In this document: positions 20,301-28,462 of the stretch, piece after piece | Numbering within the stretch: position 1 is the first letter of the stretch | How the letters are laid out: the number at the start of each line of letters is the position of its first letter | Assembly (NCBI GenBank): GCA_003602485.1 | Contig: QQSD01000011.1 | Location: forward strand, 1 to 57,411 | Direction: 5' to 3' | Length of the DNA stretch: 57,411 nt | Source: Candidatus Poseidoniales archaeon | GTDB lineage: Archaea; Thermoplasmatota; Poseidoniia; Poseidoniales; Poseidoniaceae | Program-made: the position numbers and the translations under genes | Notes under the pieces: model-generated | Told to the model about the DNA's origin: nothing | Databases searched by the model: none | What the model saw: only the letters and a program-made list of their open reading frames with translations

Positions 20301-21658
20301 GTGATGAAATGACCCAGCCTTTGGCGGCTGCAGAACAACGCGATGACGCCTTTGGCACGGCTGAAACCATTCTTACTCCAGACACCTTGATTCCTCTCGC
20401 CAACGACAGCACCTTCCAAACAATTGTAGCTGTTGACGCACGCTCGAGTCTTCAGCAAAGCCTGCTCGCCAACATGCAAATCAGTTGGATAGCGGTTGAC
20501 GCAGATGGAACAGAAGTGGGCAACGGCACCTCCGAGGTGCGAGGGAACTCTCTCGAAATTTCAGGCACGGGTGCTTACGATGGCGTGCTTCACATGTACC
20601 TCGACCAAACCAATCCAGAATTCTATACTACCAATATGATGGTCAGTGTTCCCTTTGAAGCATCCGTGGTCATCGTTGAAAATGAAACCAATGAAACCAA
20701 TGAAACCAACAGTCCTACCTTCCCTGAAACGATTCTCCCTGGAACAGTTGATTGTGGAACTGCAACCTACGCTTGGGAAAACGGCACTTTAGATGAAACG
20801 ATCACCTGTACGGTCTCCAACCCCAATCCGTTCGATGTCTTGCTTGGATTCTCTTGGAAGGTGATTCCGACAACGCCTCCTCCGTTCACCTTTGAGGAAA
20901 CTTCCCTGACCGGTGATGGGCCGAGCGTCACGATTTCAGCGAATGGTTCAATCCAACTTGAATTCACACCGGTCCGAAATGGCCCATCTGACGGATTGTT
21001 CCCGGGCATCCAAGGTGTCGGCTATGCCTTCTTTTTCACATGTGTAGGAGACGGAACCGCCCTGTGTGATTCCTTGACGCTTTCCACGGTAAGCACAGAA
21101 GGTGAACTTCAGTGGACACTTGGCGAGATGCCGGTGGTTGATGACACGTCTAAGGATGTCTCAGAAGACGATACGTCAAGTGCAATGACGCCCGTTTTGG
21201 TTGGCATTGGTGTTGTCATCTTCATCGCAGTAGCTGTCGGCGGCGTGATTTTCATGCGTCAGCGGAATGATAATTTCTTTGAGGACGACGAGGAGGATGA
21301 TTACTACGAAGAAGCCATGACTACTCCAGACTCACGCCCAGAAGAGCGCCTTAACCTGAACGCCTCACGCTCCCTCGACGAGTTGAAGGGTGAAGGAAAA
21401 GAACTCCACGAAGAGGCTCCCGAAGGGGTCGCTTCCTCACCAGTTTTGGGGAGCAGCGCTGATGCCTTCCAGTTCGGTGCGACTGCAGAAGACGCCATGC
21501 CAGAAACGGTTGAAGACGAAGAAGAGTGGTCGGAAGAAACTGAGGAAGAAAGCGGTATTTCTGTCGATGAACAAGGCACTGAATGGTGGGAAGATGAAGA
21601 AGGCGTCTGGTGGTATCGCGAAGAAGGCTGGGAAGACTGGGCTGTTTGGGAAGAATAA
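17363..21658 (+). CDS. Giant FG-GAP/Fn3 surface protein with single TM and Trp-rich acidic tail
   Basis: 1431 aa. Residues 1-26 are a signal peptide. FG-GAP/VCBS-type calcium-binding repeats follow (GDFNNDSNDD, GDINGDNYDD, GDFDGDGDLD, GDMDGDGIVE), suggesting a beta-propeller between about 165 and 530. Fn3-like domains occur near 680-870 (IGIEWQNMSDFGDDLLNFLVY is cut from one). Later beta-sandwiches, a NETN linker near 1110 and a final beta domain precede a TM helix at about 1274-1298. The remaining 130 or so residues are cytoplasmic, very acidic, and end in Trp/Glu-rich sequence. The ectodomain is probably adhesive or ligand-binding. GATGAGG at 5 bases supports the ATG at 17363. Confidence 0.85.
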   Translation: MMERRHVFGLFFVFLLIGPAWSGVLASPNSTPIATFSTGSAEETMTITNGQHSTIGFDLERNTTITSSSFFIKPDSSGNSPGALSLDIDQDGLPEWSFNQTGYGNFGLQNVFTTGQTSATQFIAPNQANSSVLNSPDFYLPYGATLTDASLDINFSPTLTGGFFPLGFIDATDKGDFNNDSNDDFVFLSTSNTNTQGNGTAFNVVSYDSQIGLHFTGWNPTCTNATDVFTGDINGDNYDDIITYASVDDELCIHFHNSTSMTFDPSVNVTHSSDIVALDFLDLNGNGIDNLVAIRSGGKVSVDQFSNKTNAFANLDTITVVQQGGTTAVTLTHFFAEYFAGTFNSPSLMVVDQTNDGVQINWNTANGGSLVRQTTNAISGILPQAVVGDFDGDGDLDIVSPTATGHRSIENGPTGWNSDTHNRILDFTNATILDHDYDMNPSLLLPYVGQSDGNTATIEGNLTAHQFESGWQYDNRIDTYNSELLVPWSGPRAIFSGDMDGDGIVEQIVHAGEGSNLGVFISAWHEIAYDVDQNGIPDIESKGYSGNGTNGLSMLGIEDPFGNLTAELNTLSMGRNYSTDDYGIQMSEINFTMTSLTEGNFVYSNLRMNYFTEFLVDTNPHLSGNLTNVLNQQMIPGTGTFLVPLLFNSTQNGTFVLANPSLLTTPGAPNLALPPTPQLRLVDLQPDRIGIEWQNMSDFGDDLLNFLVYKTNQTESVDLQNEYTSSMTNQTVDIEVSPGDMLTYWVRSVHAFGVTSNLSAPMNVTVPYPLPPSYIPNVTATDRANDDGGILDVQWDAGDDSIEQHRVYVSEVNMTSITGMTPTLVTNDSTFHAVVSTDGSGQALENGVAYYVAVVGEDGFGNYSETVTSIGPVYARNDTALPTSIDVDYTDFSNGAISDTILLSTQSGLDAIAHLHHGGVGLADKTLTLHILGGTQSFEVDAVTNSTGHAVFIIDKLANLGPVEAFGPMSLEITYDGDEGDEMTQPLAAAEQRDDAFGTAETILTPDTLIPLANDSTFQTIVAVDARSSLQQSLLANMQISWIAVDADGTEVGNGTSEVRGNSLEISGTGAYDGVLHMYLDQTNPEFYTTNMMVSVPFEASVVIVENETNETNETNSPTFPETILPGTVDCGTATYAWENGTLDETITCTVSNPNPFDVLLGFSWKVIPTTPPPFTFEETSLTGDGPSVTISANGSIQLEFTPVRNGPSDGLFPGIQGVGYAFFFTCVGDGTALCDSLTLSTVSTEGELQWTLGEMPVVDDTSKDVSEDDTSSAMTPVLVGIGVVIFIAVAVGGVIFMRQRNDNFFEDDEEDDYYEEAMTTPDSRPEERLNLNASRSLDELKGEGKELHEEAPEGVASSPVLGSSADAFQFGATAEDAMPETVEDEEEWSEETEEESGISVDEQGTEWWEDEEGVWWYREEGWEDWAVWEE
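20681..20707 (+). repeat. Three tandem 9-base repeats
   Basis: AATGAAACC is repeated three times in frame inside the surface-protein gene and encodes an Asn-Glu-Thr linker with N-glycosylation sequons. The copies are identical at the DNA level. Confidence 0.85.
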
Positions 21659-21714
21659 TTCTTCCGTGAGCCTTTTCATTGGCGATGCATTGGAGCAGAA
21701 TTGGAGGCAATGAC

Positions 21715-22473
21715 ATGGACGCTAATCTTCAGTCCTACGCTCTTGTCTTGCACAAAGACGCCGACCCTACGACCGGCGGAGTTGCCATCTGTGGTTTCAC
21801 CACTGCCGGAATGGTGGGGGTCATCGCAACCTCTCACATCATCAAAGAACTCAAAATGAACCAATTGGGAACGGTCATGAATGCCGCTTTCCCAGCAGTC
21901 GCCCTGATTCATAACGAAGTCCCAAAACACCCCGTCCGTGTGTACCAGGGCGATGGCATTGGCGTCTTTACATCCGAAATTCAATTCGGTACAGAGACCG
22001 ATATTCCCTTTGCAACGACCGTATTGGATTGGTTCACGAAGGGCGGATTTGACCACCTCATCATCATTGACGGGCTGGTTCGCCCCGAGAAGGAATTGAG
22101 CAACGGAGAATTGTTTGGTGTGGGGTCAACTCCTGCTGCTCGAGCACGCCTCAAAGGCTTGGATATCGAGCCGATTCAACAGGGGATTGTGGCGGGCATC
22201 ACTGGTTTTTTGCTGGGCGAAGGCGACCGTCTTGGTATCGATATAACCGCTCTCCTTTCAGAAGCCAACCCGATGTATCCCGACGCCCGTGCTGCGGCAC
22301 TGGCCGTGGAAGCCATCAGTGACATCACGGGTATCGAAATCCCCCTCAGCGAATTATTAGAAAACGCTCGTGAGATTGAAGACAATGTTCGCAATATCAT
22401 CGAGAATGCTTCACAGATGCTGCCACCACCCGGGAGTGAGGACGTTACCGATATCGACCCGTCCTTCGGCTGA
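21715..22473 (+). CDS. PAC2 family protein, paralogue 2
   Basis: 252 aa. It carries the same landmarks as the protein at 8066-8869: GMVGVIATSHII, PAVALI, VPKHPVRVYQG, IQQGIVAGITGFLLGEG and NPMYPDARAAA. A proteasome-assembly-chaperone-like or ligand-binding role is inferred from the family. I use the ATG at 21715 because GGAGG stands seven to eight bases upstream and the product then begins just before the first strand. It starts 56 bases after the 1431-aa surface-protein gene. The C-terminal helix (LLENAREIEDNVRNIIENA) is likely a coiled-coil contact. Confidence 0.87.
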   Translation: MDANLQSYALVLHKDADPTTGGVAICGFTTAGMVGVIATSHIIKELKMNQLGTVMNAAFPAVALIHNEVPKHPVRVYQGDGIGVFTSEIQFGTETDIPFATTVLDWFTKGGFDHLIIIDGLVRPEKELSNGELFGVGSTPAARARLKGLDIEPIQQGIVAGITGFLLGEGDRLGIDITALLSEANPMYPDARAAALAVEAISDITGIEIPLSELLENAREIEDNVRNIIENASQMLPPPGSEDVTDIDPSFG

Positions 22474-22507
22474 GTTCGTACACCGAACTGCCAGCGATGC
22501 CTTCGGT

Positions 22508-23857
22508 TTAGCCGGGCTGAACAAGGGACCTCATGCAATCGAGAACGGTTTCCATTGGCGCATCCGTGACGAAAAACGGGTCGATATCAGGAATTCGTGC
22601 AGCACAATATCCCGTTTCCTGAATGGCAGAAAAGAGAGCCTCCATTTTTGGAGCATGGGGCACTCCAGCCATGTTCGGTACATCATCGATGTGCAAAAGA
22701 AGATGATCACGACTCATCAAATCTGCAGCCGAGGCGATGTGACGAACGCTGCGGCGTATCTCTCGCTGGGCATATTCTTGGTCGTCTTGGTCCCATTCAA
22801 GTCCCAATTGGGCCGCCTCAGCAAGTTCTTGCTCAGTAGGGGAACACAACTCGAGGGCGCGTTCCTCTGTCATCCTTCCAGCGATGTCGTTGTTCCAGAG
22901 CGGACCGACCCACAGAGGGCCACTTCCTCGCTCGACTTCTTCTGGCGTTGGGTGCTGCACAAAGTGATATCTTCCTTCAGGCTCACGAATACGCCATCCC
23001 ATCCGTTCCATGACCTTTGAGGCACGTTCCTTGCTACGGACAACCTTCACGCTCACACGAACATGGTGGCCATCGAAAAGAGCCAGAACGGGCTCAATCA
23101 CTCGGTCATGGCGGGCTGCGGTCGTTGCAACCAAGCCGAGTAATACACGGACTGCATCATCATGTGCGTAGGTGTCCACGATTCCCTTTGCTCCGTACCT
23201 ACGTTGCTGAGAAGAGGCGCTTGAGCCCGTGAGAGCGGCAGTATCGGTTGCCGTGACCTCGAGAAAACCCACCCTGGCAAGGCCTTGAATGGCGGCATCG
23301 AGGAAATTAACTGGGGAGCCAAAGGGGTCGAGGTCTATCCACTGATACGCCGCTTCCATGAATGCGATACGAGCGTCGTTTTGCATCATGAAAATACCGT
23401 TCTTCATCTCACCCTGTGGAGGCCGTTCATAGCGGTCATCCTCAAGAGCATGGTCAACGCTGATACGAGGTGGAAAGTCTTCGTGTGACCGCTTGAGCCA
23501 ATTCAAGGCAAATTCATCCAAGTCATTGGCAGCAATGCGTAAGCGAGGTTGAACCGCCTCGGGAAGTTCATTGCGCCATCGACGAACGCGAACACCCGTG
23601 GCACACAAGGCATCCAGAGCACGAAGGTCGTGACCCGGTTTGACCAGCCAGTGATGTTCCAAAGCATCGGCCAATAACATGAGGGAACGAGTTCTTGCCG
23701 GGGCCATAGCAGGATTGAGAAAACCTGGACCCGTTCGTTTTGCAGGGCCTCGGGGCATGTGAGTGGGCCGTTGCTGGTCTTCACGAAGATGAACCAAGGT
23801 TTTGCCCTCAAGCCAAAGATGACCGGGGCGAATTGCTTCGTTTTGCCCCTCGGCCAT
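22508..23857 (-). CDS. trm1: tRNA (guanine-N2)-dimethyltransferase Trm1
   Basis: Makes N2,N2-dimethylguanosine at G26 of tRNAs using SAM. The 449-aa product has the Trm1 pattern: FLNPAMAPARTRSLMLL near the start, SAM-binding DALCATGVRVRRW, ANDLDEFALNWL, and the catalytic block IDLDPFGSPVNFLDAAI followed by LEVTATDTAALTGS and RRYGAKG. The C-terminal domain with GPLWVGPLWN and the DDVPNMAGVPHAPKM region follows. It is somewhat longer than typical archaeal Trm1 (about 380). It lies downstream of purM on the same strand with a 48-base gap. Confidence 0.95.
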   Translation of the reverse strand: MAEGQNEAIRPGHLWLEGKTLVHLREDQQRPTHMPRGPAKRTGPGFLNPAMAPARTRSLMLLADALEHHWLVKPGHDLRALDALCATGVRVRRWRNELPEAVQPRLRIAANDLDEFALNWLKRSHEDFPPRISVDHALEDDRYERPPQGEMKNGIFMMQNDARIAFMEAAYQWIDLDPFGSPVNFLDAAIQGLARVGFLEVTATDTAALTGSSASSQQRRYGAKGIVDTYAHDDAVRVLLGLVATTAARHDRVIEPVLALFDGHHVRVSVKVVRSKERASKVMERMGWRIREPEGRYHFVQHPTPEEVERGSGPLWVGPLWNNDIAGRMTEERALELCSPTEQELAEAAQLGLEWDQDDQEYAQREIRRSVRHIASAADLMSRDHLLLHIDDVPNMAGVPHAPKMEALFSAIQETGYCAARIPDIDPFFVTDAPMETVLDCMRSLVQPG

Positions 23858-23905
23858 ACATATGCGAGATAATTCTCCCTCAAGACCGCACCGATGTATA
23901 CGGCA

Positions 23906-25018
23906 TCAATAATGCGTGAATTCGACACCTTCAATGGCGTGGCTGACCCGGTGGCCATCGTTGGTGACTTCACCCACTACAGCGGTTCCTGGCAATCGTG
24001 TCTCGAGCCAAGTGAGGATGGCAGAGGCGTGCTCTTGAGCTACTGCGAGAATCATGCCTGTTCCCATGTTGAAGGTGCGGTACATTTCACGAGTTTCTAC
24101 GTTGCCTGCAGCTTGGAGCCATCCAAATTCTGGTAGGACAGGGAGCGGCGTATGGATGGACCAACCCAGCGAATCATGCAGGCGAAGTAGGTTTGACAAT
24201 CCTCCTCCGGTAATGTGACAAATACCGTGAATGTTCTCGATGGAAAAGGAAGCGTCTCCTCGAGCGGCATTGAGTAAATCCACAACGGGGTCGCAGTAAA
24301 TTCGTGTGGGGTTGAGTACGACTTCGCCGAGCGTTGCCTTCCCTTCAGTCCAACGGAGCAGGTCACGATGCGGATGCGTCGCATCAAAGGGTGCTTCATC
24401 CTCGTAACTCAGGCCTGCATGTTCCACGATACGTCGAACCAACGAATAGCCGTTGGAATGGATGCCAGATGCGGGCAATCCGATGAGGACGTCACCCGCT
24501 TGGAGATGTTCACCGGTGATGGCTTGCCCTTTTGGCAACCAACCAAGTGCGGTGCCCGAGAGGTCAAGTTCCGTGACAATACCGGGTAGCGAGGCCGTTT
24601 CTCCACCGGCCAAGGTAACCCGTGCTTGGCGGCAGGCTTCCGCCAATGAGGCTCCAAGAGCAGCGTGAATAGCGGGATCTGGTTTTGGAACGGCAACATA
24701 GTCCACGAATGCAATCGGTTCGGCTCCAACACAGAGAAGGTCATTGACGTTCATGGCCATGCAGTCAATACCAACTCCTCCCCATTGTTTGAGGGAGGTT
24801 GCAATTTGCAGTTTGCTGCCCACGCCATCAGTAGCCATGGCCAGTAGGTTGTCACCAAATTCGATGAGGCCGCCAAAACCTCCTGGCAAATCAACCGGTG
24901 CACCCGGGCTACCAGGTGCCCTTACGCTCTTGGATAATGCGCCGATGAGTGAGGCAACAGCCGAACCTTCGAGGTCGATGTCAACTCCTGCACTCGCATA
25001 GTCCATGGGCTCGTCCAT
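23906..25018 (-). CDS. purM: Phosphoribosylformylglycinamidine cyclo-ligase PurM
   Basis: Converts FGAM to AIR with ATP in purine synthesis. The 370-aa protein has the ATP-grasp-like PurM/SelD fold landmarks: MDYASAGVDIDLEG at the start, MATDGVGSKLQIA, GIDCMAMNVNDLLCVGAEP, LAGGETASLPG, ASGIHSNGYSLVRRI, HITGGGLSNLLR and FNMGTGMI. All are intact. The start could be residue 1 or M5. It lies between an esterase gene (upstream, 50 bases) and trm1 (downstream). No other pur gene is in view, so purine genes are dispersed. Confidence 0.96.
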   Translation of the reverse strand: MDEPMDYASAGVDIDLEGSAVASLIGALSKSVRAPGSPGAPVDLPGGFGGLIEFGDNLLAMATDGVGSKLQIATSLKQWGGVGIDCMAMNVNDLLCVGAEPIAFVDYVAVPKPDPAIHAALGASLAEACRQARVTLAGGETASLPGIVTELDLSGTALGWLPKGQAITGEHLQAGDVLIGLPASGIHSNGYSLVRRIVEHAGLSYEDEAPFDATHPHRDLLRWTEGKATLGEVVLNPTRIYCDPVVDLLNAARGDASFSIENIHGICHITGGGLSNLLRLHDSLGWSIHTPLPVLPEFGWLQAAGNVETREMYRTFNMGTGMILAVAQEHASAILTWLETRLPGTAVVGEVTNDGHRVSHAIEGVEFTHY

Positions 25019-25068
25019 AACTCGTCCACACGAAAGCGTCTCATGAAGAAACCGCTTGAATCACTTGC

Positions 25069-26097
25069 TCAATTTGAATGAAGTGCCGTTGCTAAAAGAG
25101 GAAGAGAAACATCGAGGCGATGGTCTATTCCGCTGTGAGTTCCCGTAAATTCCTCGTACTGATGAGGGATATTCAGTTCTTGCAGACGCTTCGCAAAACG
25201 ACGGGTCCCGTAGTGAATGTTGTACTGGTCAGCATTTCCACAATCGATGAAACAGAGGCTCAGCCCTTTGAGCGCCTGATGGTGCAGTTCAACCATGTTG
25301 AGCGGATCAAATGCGAGCCATCGAGACCAAGCGTCTTGGTCCACTTGACACGTTTCGAAATCGACGGGTAACCGTAGGCCAATATCGCTCTTCTCAACAG
25401 CATCACGGGGGTCATATGATGCCGCTAAAGCGCACATCATGAGGGCGTGGAAATCAGCACCTCTCATCGAGGGAGAAGCAGCGACGTGCCGGACATAAGC
25501 CTCACCTGATGCGTGTGGGGCGATGTGTGTGACCGTTTCACCCCATGTTCCACCGTACATCAAATCGAAACCGACGTCTCCAGAATGCGAAGCGATGGCT
25601 TGCCAGGCTTCGGGATGCAGCATGGCATTGACCATGGCGCCGTAGCCACCCGAGGATTTTCCGACCAGACCAAATTTTCCGTTGGTTGGATAGCGGTGCA
25701 TCAGTTCTCCCTTGAGGTCTTCAGCCAACCATGTTGACCACTGTCCGATAACGGGCGAGTCGACGTATTGATTTCCACCCAGCGAGGTGAAGGTGTCGGG
25801 CATGACGAGGATGACAGGCTTCATGGCAGAACTCGCCACCAAGCGTTCGTGCCGTTGAGGCAGCGTTTCTGCGAAGGCCTTCCAGCCTGCGCGTTGCGGG
25901 CCACTGCCGGTGAAGGGTGCGAGGTACACAACAACGGGTAATTTCTCACCGTTTTCCATCGCTTCAATCCCTTCAGGTGAAAGGTGAACGAGCACCTCGC
26001 GCTCTTCGGGGTCGTTCAGCCGATTGTTGAGTCGTGCAGAGGAAAAGCACCATCGGTCAATTCGGCCCCGAATGGGCGTGAAGGCGTGGGCAGGCAT
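25069..26097 (-). CDS. Putative esterase, alpha/beta hydrolase (esterase D-like)
   Basis: 342 aa. The alpha/beta-hydrolase core of the putative-esterase family is visible: VVVYLAPFTGSG, the nucleophile elbow VGKSSGGYGA with the serine in GKSSGG, an Asp in CFIDCGNADQ, and a C-terminal EFTGTHSGIDHRL with the likely catalytic histidine. It is cytoplasmic, without a signal peptide. Family members cleave carboxyl esters such as S-formylglutathione; the substrate here is unknown. The ATG at 26097 begins just before the first strand. A TTG at 26151 is possible. It diverges from mcm and precedes purM on the same strand. Confidence 0.8.
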   Translation of the reverse strand: MPAHAFTPIRGRIDRWCFSSARLNNRLNDPEEREVLVHLSPEGIEAMENGEKLPVVVYLAPFTGSGPQRAGWKAFAETLPQRHERLVASSAMKPVILVMPDTFTSLGGNQYVDSPVIGQWSTWLAEDLKGELMHRYPTNGKFGLVGKSSGGYGAMVNAMLHPEAWQAIASHSGDVGFDLMYGGTWGETVTHIAPHASGEAYVRHVAASPSMRGADFHALMMCALAASYDPRDAVEKSDIGLRLPVDFETCQVDQDAWSRWLAFDPLNMVELHHQALKGLSLCFIDCGNADQYNIHYGTRRFAKRLQELNIPHQYEEFTGTHSGIDHRLDVSLPLLATALHSN

Positions 26098-26284
26098 GGC
26101 AAGCCATGCACGATGTTCTTCAAGGCCTCTGCGGTCACGGCGATATTCCAATGGACACGTGTTGGGGCAGAAAATGAAGGCCTGTGAGGCATGGTTTTTC
26201 CAGTGGAAGCCGAGGGGTACACAAATCGCGTCTAAGTCATTAAGAACCGTTGCAGATATCGCTTAGTCTCCGGCGGTGAATACC

Positions 26285-28414
26285 ATGGCAGCGATTCAAG
26301 AATTTGACCTCCCAGCGCGATGGACTTCCCTGCTTCAAGACAAGTATTCTGAGGCCGTTCACAATCTCGCAAAAATGTGGCCGGATGACCGTTCACTCGA
26401 TGTTTCATACCGTGAGGTGGAGGGTTATGACCACGAATTCGCTCAAGATATCCTTACCAACCCGGAACACCATTTCCTCGCAGCAAACCAAGCTCTTCGC
26501 CAATTTTTGCTCGATGCAGGTGAAGGAAATATCATGCCCTTTGTTCGAATTGTCCATCTGCCCAGTGACCAAGTGAGGACAGTATCCCAACTCCGTGCAG
26601 ACGACATTGGGATGCTCATTGCCATCGATGCGGTGACTACCAAAATCTCTGGAGTCCGCCCTCGTCTCTACACCGCTGTCTTCGAATGCGTTGCGTGCGG
26701 TCATTCGATGGAACTCAATCAGCCCAACGAGCAAGAACTCATTGAACCTCTCGAATGTTCCCAAATTGACGGAGGCTGTGGCCGACCAAAACGCCAGACT
26801 CGTTTTTTGCTCCAGCAACAAGCCTCTTTCCTCATCAATTCACAATTCATTGAACTTCAGGAACTTCCAGAGCAAATGAAAGGCGGTATTCAGCCGGAAC
26901 GTATCATTTGCATCGGGGAACAAGATCTCGCAGGCCGGCTTAACCCCGGAGACCGCGTGAAAGCCAACGGTGTTCTTTTCATTCGTTCCCAGCGCAAGGG
27001 TGGAAAAGATACTCCAGTCTTTGACATCTTTTTGCGAATTCATTCCCTTGAACGACAAAACATTCCTCTTGAAGAAATCAGTATTTCAGAAGAAGAAGAA
27101 AATGAAATCAAAGAGATTGCCCGTGATCCCGAGGTTTACGATGTTCTGACCAACAGCATTGCACCTTCGATTTTCGGCATGGAACGAATCAAGGAATCCC
27201 TGATGTTGCAGTTATTCGGTGGCGAAGCACAAGTTAACGAAGACGGCACCCGCAATCGTGGCGATATCCACATCTTGTTGATGGGTGACCCCGGGGTGGC
27301 AAAATCCCAACTTTTGCATTACATGTCGACCATTTCACCCCGTGGCCGATTTGCCTCAGGGCAATCCGCTTCTGCTGCGGGATTGACTGCTGCAGCGGTG
27401 CAAGACGCTGCCGCTGACGGTCGATGGACGCTTGAAGCAGGTGCACTTGTACTGGCCGACCTTGGCCTTGCTGCCATTGACGAATTCGACAAAATGAATA
27501 CCGCAGACCGCTCCAGCATGCACGAAGCCATGGAACAACAGAGCATCTCCATATCAAAAGCGGGCATCAACGCAAGCCTTCGGACGCGTTGTGCTGTCTT
27601 AGCAGCAGCCAACCCGACCAGCGGTCGCTTTGAGCCAGTTAGCGACGTGCCGTTCACCTCGCAAATCAATTTGGCACCCCCTCTGATTTCACGTTTTGAT
27701 ATCATTTGGTTGATGACCGACACTCCCGATGAATTGAGCGACGAGAAAATTGCCAAACACATCATCCAAAATCGGTCCAAAGGCAAGAGTGAACTACTTG
27801 TGAGCGACGGTACTATTCCTCACCCATCTCGAGATGCAGCATCGAAGAAAACAGCTGTCAAGGTCAACGGCAAGTATGAGATTTTACCTCGGGAAGTACT
27901 GCGTAAATACGTGGCTTTCTCGAAGCGAAATTTCCACCCTAAACTGAACGATGAAGCCAGGGCTCACATCGTGGCATATTACGTCAAAACCCGAAAGCAG
28001 GGCGGTGATTCTTCGGACAGCGTAGCGATTACCGCACGTTCACTTGAGGCGCTGTCACGATTGGCCGAAGCAAGTGCTCGAATTCGCCTTGACGACATTG
28101 CTAACGTTGAGGATGCTCAGCGAGCCGTCCGATTAACGGAGACATGGCGTCATGAATTAATGGGCGAAAATTTCGACTTGACGACGATTGAATCAGGGAA
28201 GAAAGGAAAAGTTCGCAATCAAGAAAAAGTCATCATTGACATCGTTTCGGTACAGCAAAACCAATCGGGCACGAGCGCTCAACTCCTTGACGTCTTGACC
28301 GAGGCAGAACGCCAAGACATTCCACGTGGTAAAGCCGAGGATATCATCGATAAATTATGCCGTGATGGACGAATGATGCGACCTTCTGGATACGATACCT
28401 TACAGGTTGTTTGA
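26285..28414 (+). CDS. mcm: Replicative helicase MCM
   Basis: Hexameric 3'-5' helicase that unwinds DNA at replication forks. 709 aa. The N-terminal domain has a zinc motif with C135, C138, C158 and C165. The AAA+ core has Walker A GDPGVAKS (K340), Walker B AIDEFDKM (D399, E400), sensor-1 AAANP, and the arginine finger in LISRFD. A C-terminal winged helix ends the chain (IDKLCRDGRMMRPSG). No intein is present. GGCGGTGA six bases before the ATG supports the 26285 start; a GTG at 26276 is an alternative. It starts the long plus-strand block with gatE 48 bases downstream. Confidence 0.97.
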   Translation: MAAIQEFDLPARWTSLLQDKYSEAVHNLAKMWPDDRSLDVSYREVEGYDHEFAQDILTNPEHHFLAANQALRQFLLDAGEGNIMPFVRIVHLPSDQVRTVSQLRADDIGMLIAIDAVTTKISGVRPRLYTAVFECVACGHSMELNQPNEQELIEPLECSQIDGGCGRPKRQTRFLLQQQASFLINSQFIELQELPEQMKGGIQPERIICIGEQDLAGRLNPGDRVKANGVLFIRSQRKGGKDTPVFDIFLRIHSLERQNIPLEEISISEEEENEIKEIARDPEVYDVLTNSIAPSIFGMERIKESLMLQLFGGEAQVNEDGTRNRGDIHILLMGDPGVAKSQLLHYMSTISPRGRFASGQSASAAGLTAAAVQDAAADGRWTLEAGALVLADLGLAAIDEFDKMNTADRSSMHEAMEQQSISISKAGINASLRTRCAVLAAANPTSGRFEPVSDVPFTSQINLAPPLISRFDIIWLMTDTPDELSDEKIAKHIIQNRSKGKSELLVSDGTIPHPSRDAASKKTAVKVNGKYEILPREVLRKYVAFSKRNFHPKLNDEARAHIVAYYVKTRKQGGDSSDSVAITARSLEALSRLAEASARIRLDDIANVEDAQRAVRLTETWRHELMGENFDLTTIESGKKGKVRNQEKVIIDIVSVQQNQSGTSAQLLDVLTEAERQDIPRGKAEDIIDKLCRDGRMMRPSGYDTLQVV

Positions 28415-28462
28415 AGCGTCCTCAAGGGTTTGGCTCATGAAGGGTGAGCACCTCGCAGGAGC

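Noticed and set aside
20681-20707. Tandem 9-base repeats considered as a CRISPR-like or mobile element mark
   Set aside because: They are in-frame, encode a simple NET linker, and have no spacers or flanking target duplications.
26285-28414. Possible intein in MCM
   Set aside because: Walker A, Walker B and the arginine-finger regions are continuous with normal spacing and the total length is normal.
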